NCBI GenBank assembly: GCA_964560765.1
Contig: CAZLMG010000028.1
Coordinates: 1 to 54,228, forward strand
From: CAZLMG01 sp964560765
GTDB taxonomy: Bacteria; Bdellovibrionota_B; Oligoflexia; Oligoflexales; CAZLMG01
Reading direction: 5' to 3'
Length of the DNA stretch: 54,228 bases
Position 1 is the first letter of the stretch. Every line of letters starts with the position of its first letter. The position numbers and the translations under genes are program-made. Under the pieces are notes generated by a model. The model saw nothing but the letters and a program-made list of their open reading frames with translations, ran no database searches and was not told the origin of the DNA. Positions 16,451 through 29,227 of the stretch are shown piece by piece.

Positions 16451-18526
16451 CTAATATCCGCCCGTCATCTGCTTCAAAACTGCATCGGGGACTTGTTCGT
16501 AAGTTTCAAACTGCATGGAATAATTGGCGCGACCTTGGCTGATCGAACGCAGATGTGTCGAATATCCGAACATCTGCGACAGTGGAGCCGTGGCCTCGAC
16601 GGCTTGCAAATGGCCACGCATGTTAATGCCCATCACTTTTGCGCGCCGACTATTCAAATCCATAATCACATTTGAAAGGTAATCCTCGGGCACCAGCACT
16701 TCGATTTTCATGATCGGCTCTAGCAGAAGTGGACCACTCTTTTGCAATGCCTCGCGCAGAGCCATGGCGGCAGCAATCTTGAAGGCATTTTCATCCGGCG
16801 CCTCAGGCAAGAATCGTCCACTCTTCAGCGTCACCTTGACACCAATGACCGGATATCCCGCGATAGCACCCGCCTGCATTCCCTCTTCCAGCCCACGCTT
16901 GACGGCGGCAACCTGCGCCGGCATGAGCATGGTCGGCGGCACCTTGCTTTCAAATACGAGCGGGCCGGTGCCCGCAGGCTCAGCTGTGATCGTTACGTCC
17001 GCGAATTGGCGCAATTTCTCAGTTTCCCGCTCAAAGGCTTTCTGCACAGTCACGCTGCCGCCAAGAGTTTCCCGATAAGAAACTTGAGGCTTGCCCACGT
17101 TGGCGCCGACGCGAAACTCACGCAACAAGCGATCGGTGATGATCTCAAGATGCAACTCACCCATGCCGCTAATCAGCGTCTGGCCCGTCTCCGAATCGAG
17201 CTTCACTCGAAATGATGGATCTTCATTCTCCAGACGTTCCAGTGCCTTCATCAGCTTCTCGAGATCAGCTTGACTCTTTGGCTCGATGGCGATGGAAATG
17301 ACTGGTTCTGGAAAGACGACGGACTCAAGTCGAATGGGATGCTTCATGTCCGAATAGGTGTCACCGGTAGCGACCAGCTTCAAGCCCACGATACCGACAA
17401 TATCACCGGCAGAGGCTTCGGCGATCTCCTCGCGCTGATTGGCGTTCATGCGCATGATCTTGGCAATGCGCTCGCGCTTATTCAGTCGGGTGTTCAGCAG
17501 AGTTTCACCAGACGTGACCGTACCCGAGTAAACCCGCATAAAGGTCAACTGTCCAACGTATGGATCGCTGACGATCTTGAAGGCCAACGCCGCAAATGGT
17601 GCATCCGCCTTCCTCTCGCGAGTCAGGGGACGCTCTTCGTCATCGGCAGAAAGCCCGGTTACCTCCGACAAGTCCAAAGGCGATGGCAGGTAATGGACGA
17701 CCGCATCTAAGAGCGGCTGAATGCCCTTATTCTTGAAGGCGCTGCCGCAAAAAGCTGGCACCACATGCAGACCGATCGTAGCCTTACGGGCAGCAGCACG
17801 AATCTCATCGACAGTGAGTTCCTTGCCGTCCAAAAACTTTTCCATGGCGATGTCGTCATACTCAACTACGGCCTCAATCAACGATTCGCGCGCCAACTGG
17901 GCATCATCCGCGAGCTCGGCTGGAATTTCGGCAACATCATAGTGGGTACCCTGCGTTCCGTCTTCCGGATACAAAAAGGCCTTCATCGTTAATAAGTCGA
18001 CCATCCCGCGAAATTGATCTTCCTCGCCAATCGGCAGCTGAAAGGGCACCACGTTTGCCGCCAAACGATCACGCAAGGACTGCACCGAATCTTGAAAACT
18101 TGCACCCACGCGATCGAGCTTATTCACAAATGCCAAACGCGCCACTTTGTACTTATCGGCCTGCCGCCAAACCGTCTCGGATTGCGGCTCTACTCCATGC
18201 ACACCATCAAAAACAGCAACGGCACCATCGAGCACGCGCAGCGAGCGCTCGACTTCGACTGTAAAGTCCACATGCCCGGGCGTATCGATGATGTTGATGA
18301 CGTGATCGCGCCAATAGCAGGTAACGGCCGCCGAGGTAATCGTAATACCCCGCTCCTGCTCCTGAATCATGTAGTCTGTAGTCGCGGTGCCTTCGTGCAC
18401 TTCACCAATTTTATGGATCTTGCCGGTGTAAAAGAGAATGCGCTCAGTGGTCGTCGTTTTGCCCGCGTCAATGTGGGCCATGATGCCAATATTACGAAAG
18501 GCTTCCAGTGGTGTTTTCTTGGACAT
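16451..18526 (-). CDS. fusA: Elongation factor G
   Basis: This GTPase drives ribosomal translocation and, with RRF, recycling. The 691-residue protein has G1 AHIDAGKTTTTERILFYTG, switch I GITITSAA, DTPGHVDF and NKLDR, then domains II-V in the usual order and length (E. coli 704). I start at the ATG at 18526, giving MSKKTPLEAFRNIG as in the family; a GTG four codons earlier has no ribosome site. It stands last in the str cluster after rpsL and rpsG, but a clear terminator lies between rpsG and fusA, so part of its expression must come from read-through or a promoter in the 18527-18612 interval, where I see no good consensus. No tuf follows. Confidence 0.98.
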   Translation of the reverse strand: MSKKTPLEAFRNIGIMAHIDAGKTTTTERILFYTGKIHKIGEVHEGTATTDYMIQEQERGITITSAAVTCYWRDHVINIIDTPGHVDFTVEVERSLRVLDGAVAVFDGVHGVEPQSETVWRQADKYKVARLAFVNKLDRVGASFQDSVQSLRDRLAANVVPFQLPIGEEDQFRGMVDLLTMKAFLYPEDGTQGTHYDVAEIPAELADDAQLARESLIEAVVEYDDIAMEKFLDGKELTVDEIRAAARKATIGLHVVPAFCGSAFKNKGIQPLLDAVVHYLPSPLDLSEVTGLSADDEERPLTRERKADAPFAALAFKIVSDPYVGQLTFMRVYSGTVTSGETLLNTRLNKRERIAKIMRMNANQREEIAEASAGDIVGIVGLKLVATGDTYSDMKHPIRLESVVFPEPVISIAIEPKSQADLEKLMKALERLENEDPSFRVKLDSETGQTLISGMGELHLEIITDRLLREFRVGANVGKPQVSYRETLGGSVTVQKAFERETEKLRQFADVTITAEPAGTGPLVFESKVPPTMLMPAQVAAVKRGLEEGMQAGAIAGYPVIGVKVTLKSGRFLPEAPDENAFKIAAAMALREALQKSGPLLLEPIMKIEVLVPEDYLSNVIMDLNSRRAKVMGINMRGHLQAVEATAPLSQMFGYSTHLRSISQGRANYSMQFETYEQVPDAVLKQMTGGY

Positions 18527-18615
18527 AAATCTCGTCACTTGATTTTACGGGAGTGGGATCCTCGCATCCGCGCCACGACCTCGCCACTTACAGCGAGAAT
18601 ATGGGGGAACATGGC

Positions 18616-18645
18616 AAAAAAAAAGCTTCCCAACGGGAAGCTTTT
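18616..18645 (-). terminator. Rho-independent terminator between rpsG and fusA
   Basis: On the minus strand an 11-bp perfect stem (AAAAGCTTCCC / GGGAAGCTTTT) with a 3-base loop (18621-18645) runs into nine consecutive T residues. It begins 18 bases after the rpsG stop and ends ~90 bases before the fusA start. It therefore terminates or attenuates the rpsL-rpsG transcript inside what is usually one str operon. Confidence 0.88.
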
Positions 18646-18663
18646 AACATGACTACAAATCTC

Positions 18664-19131
18664 TTACCACCGGTAGTGAGCAAACGCTTTGTTCGCATCA
18701 GCCATCTTGTGCACGTCTTCACGACGCTTGATAGCTCCACCACGGTTAGCTGCTGCATCCATCAGCTCTGCGGCTAATCGCTCACGCATGCTACGGCCAC
18801 CACGGCTGCGTGCGAATTCGATCAACCAGCGCATCGCCAGTGCCTGACGACGCTCGGGACGGACTTCAACAGGAACCTGGTAGTTAGAACCACCTACGCG
18901 GCGGGATTTAACTTCGAGGACCGGTTTGACGTTATCAAGAGCCTTCTTGAAAATCTCAACCGGCTCCTGACCTTTGTCCGAGATGATGTCGAGAGCGCCG
19001 TAAAACGCCTTCTCAGCAGCGGACTTTTTGCCGTGCTTCATCATGGAGTTCATGAATTTGGTAATAACAACTTCTTTGTACTTTGGATCTGGCAGCACTA
19101 TACGAGGCTGCACCTCACGACGTCTTGGCAT
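18664..19131 (-). CDS. rpsG: 30S ribosomal protein S7
   Basis: This primary 16S rRNA-binding protein nucleates assembly of the 30S head. The length (155 residues), the opening MPRRREVQPR and the ending NKAFAHYRW match S7. The core blocks ITKFMNSMMKHGKKS, VGGSNYQVPVEVRPERR and AMRWLIEFAR are present. In E. coli S7 is the translational repressor of the str operon, binding between rpsL and rpsG; here that gap is only ~19 bases, so any such site must overlap coding sequence. It is followed by a strong terminator. Confidence 0.98.
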   Translation of the reverse strand: MPRRREVQPRIVLPDPKYKEVVITKFMNSMMKHGKKSAAEKAFYGALDIISDKGQEPVEIFKKALDNVKPVLEVKSRRVGGSNYQVPVEVRPERRQALAMRWLIEFARSRGGRSMRERLAAELMDAAANRGGAIKRREDVHKMADANKAFAHYRW

Positions 19132-19150
19132 ATATCAATCGCTCCCTAAT

Positions 19151-19525
19151 CTAGCCTTTTGGTTTCTTTGCGCCGTACTTGCTTCGGCCTCGACGACGAG
19201 CCGTTACGCCCGAAGTATCCAGCGACCCACGTACGATGTGATAACGAACACCCGGAAGGTCTTTTACCCTGCCGCCCCGCACAAGAACCACACTATGCTC
19301 TTGCAGGTTATGGCCTTCTCCGCCGATGTACGAGGTTACTTCAACACCGTTTGTTAAACGAACACGAGCCACTTTACGAAGCGCCGAGTTCGGTTTCTTA
19401 GGGGTTGTCGTATAAACGCGTACGCAAACTCCACGACGTTGTGGGCAGCTGCGCAGAGCGGGAGACTTGGTCTTATTGACCTGTCGAGTTCGACCTGAGC
19501 GAATAAACTGATTAATCGTAGGCAT
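19151..19525 (-). CDS. rpsL: 30S ribosomal protein S12
   Basis: S12 sits at the decoding centre and sets accuracy. The ATG at 19525 gives the standard 124 residues beginning MPTINQFIRSGR; the longer open frame upstream is non-coding. The two streptomycin-linked lysines are wild type in context (TPKKPNSALRKVARV and GHNLQEHSVVLVRGGRVKDLPGVRY). It lies 145 bases after rpoC on the same strand, so the str genes follow the rpo genes directly. That gap contains a stem-loop described separately. Confidence 0.98.
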   Translation of the reverse strand: MPTINQFIRSGRTRQVNKTKSPALRSCPQRRGVCVRVYTTTPKKPNSALRKVARVRLTNGVEVTSYIGGEGHNLQEHSVVLVRGGRVKDLPGVRYHIVRGSLDTSGVTARRRGRSKYGAKKPKG

Positions 19526-19605
19526 TCTATTCCAATCCTCGTTTGTCCTACCTTCAAAAGAGCAAGTATGACTATCAGACCGCCCTATTGAAATCAACCT
19601 TTTAC

Positions 19606-19645
19606 TCTGCTCTGGGCGACTCAGCACAGCACGCCCAGAAACAGA
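19606..19645 (-). other. Stem-loop in the rpoC-rpsL gap
   Basis: TCTG-ttt-CTGGGCG pairs with CGCCCAG-ag-CAGA across a 13-base loop, giving an 11-bp interrupted stem 26 bases after the rpoC stop. There is no T-tract, so it is not a classical terminator. It could be a pause, an mRNA-processing or a 3'-end stabilising element. A TTGATT-17-TAGTCA sequence downstream might serve as a weak rpsL promoter. Confidence 0.4.
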
Positions 19646-19670
19646 CAAAATCATCTACGCTTATAGCCCC

Positions 19671-23807
<4,137 letters not shown>

Positions 23808-23871
23808 AGCTCAAACCTCATTTCAAAAGGTCAACTCAAGCAACTCAGAAGCACCGCGGGACAAGCAGGGA

Positions 23872-26800
23872 TTAACCCTGCTGCAGTCCGTCGTAGCTGA
23901 TCTCGCCGTCTTCGCGGATCAGATTAATATCCAGAGCCAAGCTCTGCAGTTCTTTCACCAATACGTTGAAGCTCTCTGGCAAGCCCGGCATCATGTGGTT
24001 CTGACCCTTGACGATCGATTCGTACATGCGTGTACGACCCGTCACATCGTCAGACTTCACAGTCAGGAACTCTTGTAGAGAGTTCGCTGCGCCGTACGCT
24101 TCCATCGCCCACACTTCCATTTCTCCGAGACGCTGACCACCGAATTGGGCTTTGCCACCGAGCGGTTGCTGCGTCACGAGTGAGTATGGACCAATCGAAC
24201 GGGCGTGAATCTTCTCGTCAACCAAGTGGTGGAGTTTCAACACGTACATGACACCAACGGCCACTTTGTTGTCGAACTTCTCACCGGTCAATCCGTCATA
24301 AAGATCCGTACGACCCTCAACTTCCAAACCCGCGATCTCAAGAGCGCGTGTGATGTCCTTTTCCGTGGCACCATCGAACACGGGGTTCGCAAAGTGAACG
24401 CCTTCTTTGTACTTACGAACATAGTCTTTCAACTGATCATCAGTGCAAGATTTGACGAATGCGCGAACTTCTTCCGTATCCCAGATGTCCAGGAGAACTT
24501 TTTCCAGCTCAGAGCGCGGCACCGCATTTTCGATCATCGAGTTGATGCGCTCGCCGATGCCTTTCGCAGCCCAGCCCAAATGGGTTTCAAGAATCTGTCC
24601 GACGTTCATCCTTGAAGGAACGCCAAGCGGGTTCAAAACCACGTCAACCGGACGACCATTGGCCAAGAATGGCAGGTCTTCTTCTGGAAGAATTCGGGAT
24701 ACGACACCCTTGTTTCCGTGGCGGCCGGCCATCTTGTCACCAACTTGCAGCTTTCGCTTGATGGCAACATAAACCTTAACCATTTTGATCACGCCCGGAG
24801 GCAATTCATCACCCTTGCGGATCTTTTTCACCTGCTCTTCCGTCATGAAACGGATGAGGTTGATTTTTTCGCGCAGGTTTTCGGCGATCTTGTTCAGAAG
24901 GTTGTTTTTCTCAGCGTCACCAACGGAAACGCGATCCCAATGGGCATAATCAAGGTTGCTCAAGAAATCCTGAGTCAGAACGGTCCCCTTAGCTGCGATC
25001 AAAGTGCCGTCTTTCGCCTTAATGTCCGAGGCTAGAGCTTGGCCGGTTACGACCTTAGCAATCTTATCTGCTGCCGAGTTCTTAATGATGTTGATCCGGT
25101 CCATTTCGTCTTTACGCATGGCCAAGATTTCTTGCTCTTCAATCTCAACACTGCGGGAGTCCTTGACCGTGCCTTCACGGGCAAACACTTTCGCGCCTAT
25201 GACCGTCCCCACAACGCCTGGAGGAACGCGCAAAGATGTGTCGCGGACGTCGCCGGCCTTCTCACCGAAGATGGCTCGCAAGAGCTTCTCTTCCGGAGTC
25301 AGCTGCGTCTCGCCTTTCGGCGTGATCTTACCAACCAGCAGGTCATTCGGACGAACTTCCGCACCGATGCGGATGATACCGCTGTCATCCAGATCCTTCA
25401 GAGCCTCTTCACCGACGTTTGGAATATCGGCGGTGATCTCTTCCTGACCCAGCTTTGTATCGCGCGAGATACACTCGAATTCCTGAATATGAATGCTGGT
25501 GAACAAGTCCTCTTTAACTGTTCGCTCAGAAATCAAAATCGAGTCTTCGAAGTTGTATCCACCCCAAGGCATGAACGCGACAACCACGTTCTGACCCAGA
25601 GCCAGCTCGCCCATTTCTGTGGCGAAACCATCGGCGATGATATCGCCCTTACGAACACGCTCGCCCACATGCGCGATGGGCTTTTGGTTGATACAAGTAT
25701 CAACGTTCGAGCGCTTAAACTTCATCAGTTTGTAAATATCAACTTCCGCACCTACGTCAGTGATATCCCCACCTTCGTCGGCCGTCTTGACGACGATACG
25801 CTCGGAGTCAACCGAAACAATCACACCGTCACGTCGGGCAACCACCGTCGCACCAGAGTCACGGGCTACCGTGCGCTCCATGCCCGTACCCACAAGTGGA
25901 GCACGGCTAGTCAGCAGCGGCACAGCTTGCCGCTGCATGTTGGCGCCCATCAATGCGCGGTTCGCGTCGTCGTTCTGCAAGAAAGGCACGAGAGATGCGG
26001 CGACAGATACCAGCTGGTTTGTCGACACGTCCCGCAGATCCGCCTCCTCGGCCCGGACGATCTCACTCTCACCACGACGGCGGGTGTAGATCAAATCATC
26101 GGGGGCAGCGTTCGCGTCGGAGGCCTGAGCGATAACGTGGTCCTGATGCTCTTCCGATGCGGAGAAATACTTAACCTGCTTGCTCTTGTCCGTTTCACGC
26201 ACGTCAACATACGGAGTCTCAATGAAGCCGTAGCGGTTAACTTTCGCAAAGCTCGCCAAAGACGAGATCAGACCGATGTTTGGACCTTCCGGCGTCTCCA
26301 CCGGACAGATACGACCGTAGTGCGTTGGGTGAACGTCGCGGACTTCGAAGCCAGCGCGCTCACGGCTCAAACCGCCCGGTCCAAGGGCCGACAATCGGCG
26401 CTTGTGCGTAACTTCTGAAAGCGGGTTCGTTTGATCCATAAACTGACTAAGCTGCGAACTGCCGAAGAACTCCTTCACCACGGCCGATGCCGGCTTATTG
26501 TTGATGAAGTCATGCGGCAACAAGGTGTCAACGTCCTGCAATTGCAAACGCTCACGGATGGCGCGCTCGATACGAATCAAACCGATTCGGTATTGATTCT
26601 CCAGAAGCTCGCCGACGGCGCGAACGCGTCGATTGCCAAGGTGATCGATGTCATCGATGTCGCCCTTGTCGATCTTCAACTGCAAAAGATAGTCGACAGT
26701 GGCCAGGATATCTTCTTTGGTCAAAGTGCGTGTTTCAATCGGCAGATCAAGACCCAAGCGCTCATTCAACTTGATACGACCTACAGCGCTCAAGTCATAG

Positions 26801-28002
26801 CGATCAGGGTTGAAAAACAGATTATCAAACAGCACAGTTGCCGGCTCAAGAGTCGGAGGGTCACCGGGCCGCAAGCGTTTGTAAATCTCAAGAATAGCCT
26901 CTTCACGCGTACTCACTTTGTCCGTGACAAGTGTGTTGCGGAAAGACGCGTCCGCATTGACGCCGTCAATGAAGAGGATCCGAAATTCTTCAATACCCGC
27001 TTTAACAATGGCCTTGATATCGTCGGAGGTCAGATCCGTATTGACCGGAACGACTACGGTACCATTCTTGTCGACAACCGCAGCGGCAGTAACTTTGCCA
27101 ACCAAGTCATCCTTATCGACCAGCACGTGCTCGAGACCAGCTTGCTGCATTTGTCGAATCGCGCCGACGGAAATACGACGGCCGCGCTTGACGATGACTT
27201 TGCCAGTGCCTGGATCTATCAAATCGCTCAAGGCGCGTTGCCCGCGCAGCAAATCATAGTTCAACTGACGTACGAACTTGCCTTCCTGAATGCCGATAGT
27301 CTCTTGCTTATAAAAACGATCGAGCAGCTGCTGATCGGTAAAGCCCAGAGCCTTCAGCAAGATCGTCGCGTGCATTTTTCGGCGACGGTCAATGCGGACG
27401 TGCAAAATATCTTTGGTGTCGAACTCAAAATCCAACCAGCTACCGCGATAAGGAATAACGCGAGCGGTATAGAGCAGCTTCCCAGAGGCGCTGTTCTTGC
27501 CCTTGTCATGGTCAAAGAAGACACCGGAGGAGCGGTGCAACTGCGATACAACAACGCGCTCAGTACCGTTGATGATGAACGTACCGTCTTTGGTCATGAG
27601 CGGAATTTCACCAAAGTAAACTTCCTGCTCCTTGACGTCACGGATGCTCTTGACGTTTGACTCTTTATCCACGTCCCAGATGACGAGGCGAATCACCACC
27701 TTGAGCGGGGCCGCGTAGCTCATACCGCGTTGACGGCATTCGTCTACGGAGTACTTCGCTTCTTCGAACGAGTAGCTGACGTACTCGACCGACGCGGTCT
27801 CTGCAAAATCGGAGATCGGAAACACGGAACGGAATACCGCGTCCAAGCCGACGTTGATACGTTTTTCAGGGGAAACATCCGCCTGCAGAAACTGGTTATA
27901 GCTCTCTTTCTGAATTTCGATCAGATAAGGGATCTCTGCAGCGTGTGGAATGTTAGAATATACTTTGCGAGGTCGAGCATAACTGGAAGCCAGGGAGGCC
28001 AT
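23872..28002 (-). CDS. rpoB: RNA polymerase beta subunit
   Basis: The 1376-residue beta subunit forms the other half of the polymerase active centre. The rifampicin pocket reads FFGSSQLSQFMDQTNPLSE then THKRRLSALGPGGL, the wild-type sensitive pattern at the classical positions. The C-terminal KMAGRHGNKGVVS and MEVWAMEAYGAANSLQE blocks are intact. An AGGAGAG ribosome site precedes the ATG. It is separated from rplL by 239 bases holding two RNA structures, the one long gap inside this transcription unit, so its output can be set apart from that of the ribosomal genes. Confidence 0.98.
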   Translation of the reverse strand: MASLASSYARPRKVYSNIPHAAEIPYLIEIQKESYNQFLQADVSPEKRINVGLDAVFRSVFPISDFAETASVEYVSYSFEEAKYSVDECRQRGMSYAAPLKVVIRLVIWDVDKESNVKSIRDVKEQEVYFGEIPLMTKDGTFIINGTERVVVSQLHRSSGVFFDHDKGKNSASGKLLYTARVIPYRGSWLDFEFDTKDILHVRIDRRRKMHATILLKALGFTDQQLLDRFYKQETIGIQEGKFVRQLNYDLLRGQRALSDLIDPGTGKVIVKRGRRISVGAIRQMQQAGLEHVLVDKDDLVGKVTAAAVVDKNGTVVVPVNTDLTSDDIKAIVKAGIEEFRILFIDGVNADASFRNTLVTDKVSTREEAILEIYKRLRPGDPPTLEPATVLFDNLFFNPDRYDLSAVGRIKLNERLGLDLPIETRTLTKEDILATVDYLLQLKIDKGDIDDIDHLGNRRVRAVGELLENQYRIGLIRIERAIRERLQLQDVDTLLPHDFINNKPASAVVKEFFGSSQLSQFMDQTNPLSEVTHKRRLSALGPGGLSRERAGFEVRDVHPTHYGRICPVETPEGPNIGLISSLASFAKVNRYGFIETPYVDVRETDKSKQVKYFSASEEHQDHVIAQASDANAAPDDLIYTRRRGESEIVRAEEADLRDVSTNQLVSVAASLVPFLQNDDANRALMGANMQRQAVPLLTSRAPLVGTGMERTVARDSGATVVARRDGVIVSVDSERIVVKTADEGGDITDVGAEVDIYKLMKFKRSNVDTCINQKPIAHVGERVRKGDIIADGFATEMGELALGQNVVVAFMPWGGYNFEDSILISERTVKEDLFTSIHIQEFECISRDTKLGQEEITADIPNVGEEALKDLDDSGIIRIGAEVRPNDLLVGKITPKGETQLTPEEKLLRAIFGEKAGDVRDTSLRVPPGVVGTVIGAKVFAREGTVKDSRSVEIEEQEILAMRKDEMDRINIIKNSAADKIAKVVTGQALASDIKAKDGTLIAAKGTVLTQDFLSNLDYAHWDRVSVGDAEKNNLLNKIAENLREKINLIRFMTEEQVKKIRKGDELPPGVIKMVKVYVAIKRKLQVGDKMAGRHGNKGVVSRILPEEDLPFLANGRPVDVVLNPLGVPSRMNVGQILETHLGWAAKGIGERINSMIENAVPRSELEKVLLDIWDTEEVRAFVKSCTDDQLKDYVRKYKEGVHFANPVFDGATEKDITRALEIAGLEVEGRTDLYDGLTGEKFDNKVAVGVMYVLKLHHLVDEKIHARSIGPYSLVTQQPLGGKAQFGGQRLGEMEVWAMEAYGAANSLQEFLTVKSDDVTGRTRMYESIVKGQNHMMPGLPESFNVLVKELQSLALDINLIREDGEISYDGLQQG

Positions 28003-28153
28003 ACCACTCTCCTACAAGATCGAAACAACCAAAAATAAACTTTCAGGACGCGGGTAGACCCCTGCCCTGTTGTCTGCTGTGCTTGCTAGGTACTAAAATG
28101 AGATGTCACGGTAATTGAATAATCCTCGAACTTGGGCGAACCTTAACACACCA

Positions 28154-28208
28154 CGGGCGTTACGCAAGTTGAAAACCATTTATTGGCATCAATTTTGCGT
28201 TACGCCCG
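28154..28208 (-). other. Long stem-loop in the rplL-rpoB gap (possible RNase processing site)
   Basis: The 14-base arms 28154-28167 (CGGGCGTTACGCAA) and 28195-28208 (TTGCGTTACGCCCG) are inverse complements apart from one central T-T mismatch. Pairing can extend inward through TTGA/TCAA to an inner CCA/TGG hairpin. The stem lies ~35 bases after the rplL stop and ~150 bases before rpoB. In E. coli the same gap carries an RNase III-cut stem; an equivalent role here is inferred from position and shape. Confidence 0.6.
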
Positions 28209-28224
28209 CGCGCATTGCCGTAAA

Positions 28225-28240
28225 CGCGATATGAATCGCG
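28225..28240 (-). terminator. Small hairpin right after the rplL stop (possible attenuator)
   Basis: A perfect CGCGAT / ATCGCG stem with a 4-base loop begins one base after the rplL TAA and is followed by TTTA only. The short T-tract implies partial termination at most. Its place matches the E. coli attenuator that reduces transcription into rpoB. The functional claim is inference. Confidence 0.4.
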
Positions 28241-28241
28241 A

Positions 28242-28619
28242 TTACTTGAGCTCGACCTTGGCGCCAGCCTTCTCGAGAACATCTTTAATCTTGGCAGCTT
28301 CTTCCTTGTTTACGCCTTCCTTAACAGGTTTCGGCGCACCTTCAACAAGGTCTTTCGCTTCCTTCAAGCCGAGGCCAGTGATGGCTCGAACTTCCTTAAT
28401 GACGTTGATCTTCTTGTCGCCACCGTCTTTAAGAATGACTGTAAACTCATCCTTTTCTTCGACAGGAGCAGCAGCTGCTGCAGCAGGACCAGCCATCATG
28501 ACAGGAGCGGCGGCACTTACGCCAAACTTGGCTTCCAAGTCCTTCACCAAGTCCGCAGCTTCCATCAAGGTCAACTTCTCAAGAAATTCGATGACCTGCT
28601 CTTTTGTTACGTTCGCCAT
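28242..28619 (-). CDS. rplL: 50S ribosomal protein L7/L12
   Basis: The 125-residue stalk protein recruits GTPase factors to the ribosome. It has the N-terminal dimerisation helices (EQVIEFLEKLTLMEAADLVKDLE), the flexible Ala/Pro hinge (~40-52) and the C-terminal factor-binding domain (ITGLGLKEAKDLVEGAP). Size and sequence are standard. A GGAGGATGAAGGG region precedes the ATG. It follows rplJ by 67 bases and is followed by the structured gap before rpoB. Confidence 0.98.
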   Translation of the reverse strand: MANVTKEQVIEFLEKLTLMEAADLVKDLEAKFGVSAAAPVMMAGPAAAAAAPVEEKDEFTVILKDGGDKKINVIKEVRAITGLGLKEAKDLVEGAPKPVKEGVNKEEAAKIKDVLEKAGAKVELK

Positions 28620-28686
28620 AACCCTTCATCCTCCCTAGTTTCTTACAGATCCAAGACCTGCAACGTAAAAACTGACGTTATTAAGA

Positions 28687-29211
28687 CTAAGCCTGCTTCG
28701 TTTCTTTGATCGCGTTGATGACCTGCACCAAGTTTCGAGTCACACCGCTAAGCACTGTAACCAATCCGCGGTGCGGAGCGACCAATGTGCCAACGATTCT
28801 GGCCAACAAAACTTCTTTCGACGGCAAATCCGACAACGCTTTCAGATCCGCAATCGACAGCACCTTACCTTCGAGAACTGCAGACTGAACTTTGAAGTTC
28901 TCGTTGCTCTTTTCGAACTCGAGAACTTTTTTCGTCGCAGCGGCCACGTCACCGTACATGAATACAGCGCCTAGAGGCCCCTTCAAACCAGACGACAACG
29001 CCTGGAACTGACTTCCTTCTTCTTGGGTTGCCAAGCGCATGACGCGGTTCTTGGTGACTTTGAATTCACCGTCCACCTCACGCACAGCCCGGCGCAGCTC
29101 GGTCACTTGCTGAACTGTCATGCCGCGGTATTCCGCCAGCAGAACAGCTCCCGCTTTGTCGAGCAGCCCCTTAAACTCGTCTTTAAGTTTCGCCTTACCT
29201 TGACGATCCAT
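28687..29211 (-). CDS. rplJ: 50S ribosomal protein L10
   Basis: L10 anchors the L7/L12 dimers at the stalk base. The 174-residue protein has the N-terminal rRNA-binding domain (LLAEYRGMTVQQVTELRR) and a C-terminal helix for L7/L12 (VISNAIKE-like region at the end). In E. coli a long leader upstream of rplJ binds the L10-L12 complex for autogenous control. Here only 16 bases separate rplA from rplJ, so that control would have to act elsewhere or differ. GAGAGGG is a good ribosome site. Confidence 0.97.
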   Translation of the reverse strand: MDRQGKAKLKDEFKGLLDKAGAVLLAEYRGMTVQQVTELRRAVREVDGEFKVTKNRVMRLATQEEGSQFQALSSGLKGPLGAVFMYGDVAAATKKVLEFEKSNENFKVQSAVLEGKVLSIADLKALSDLPSKEVLLARIVGTLVAPHRGLVTVLSGVTRNLVQVINAIKETKQA

Positions 29212-29227
29212 AACTTATTACCCTCTC

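Noticed and set aside
16445..16660. Possible second tuf after fusA
   Set aside because: The sequence after the fusA stop is the peroxiredoxin gene; no EF-Tu motif is seen.
25039..26418. 459-codon plus-strand frame opposite rpoB, and a similar 409-codon frame at 26431-27660
   Set aside because: Long antisense frames are common opposite highly biased genes; no ribosome site or homology, and rpoB is certain.
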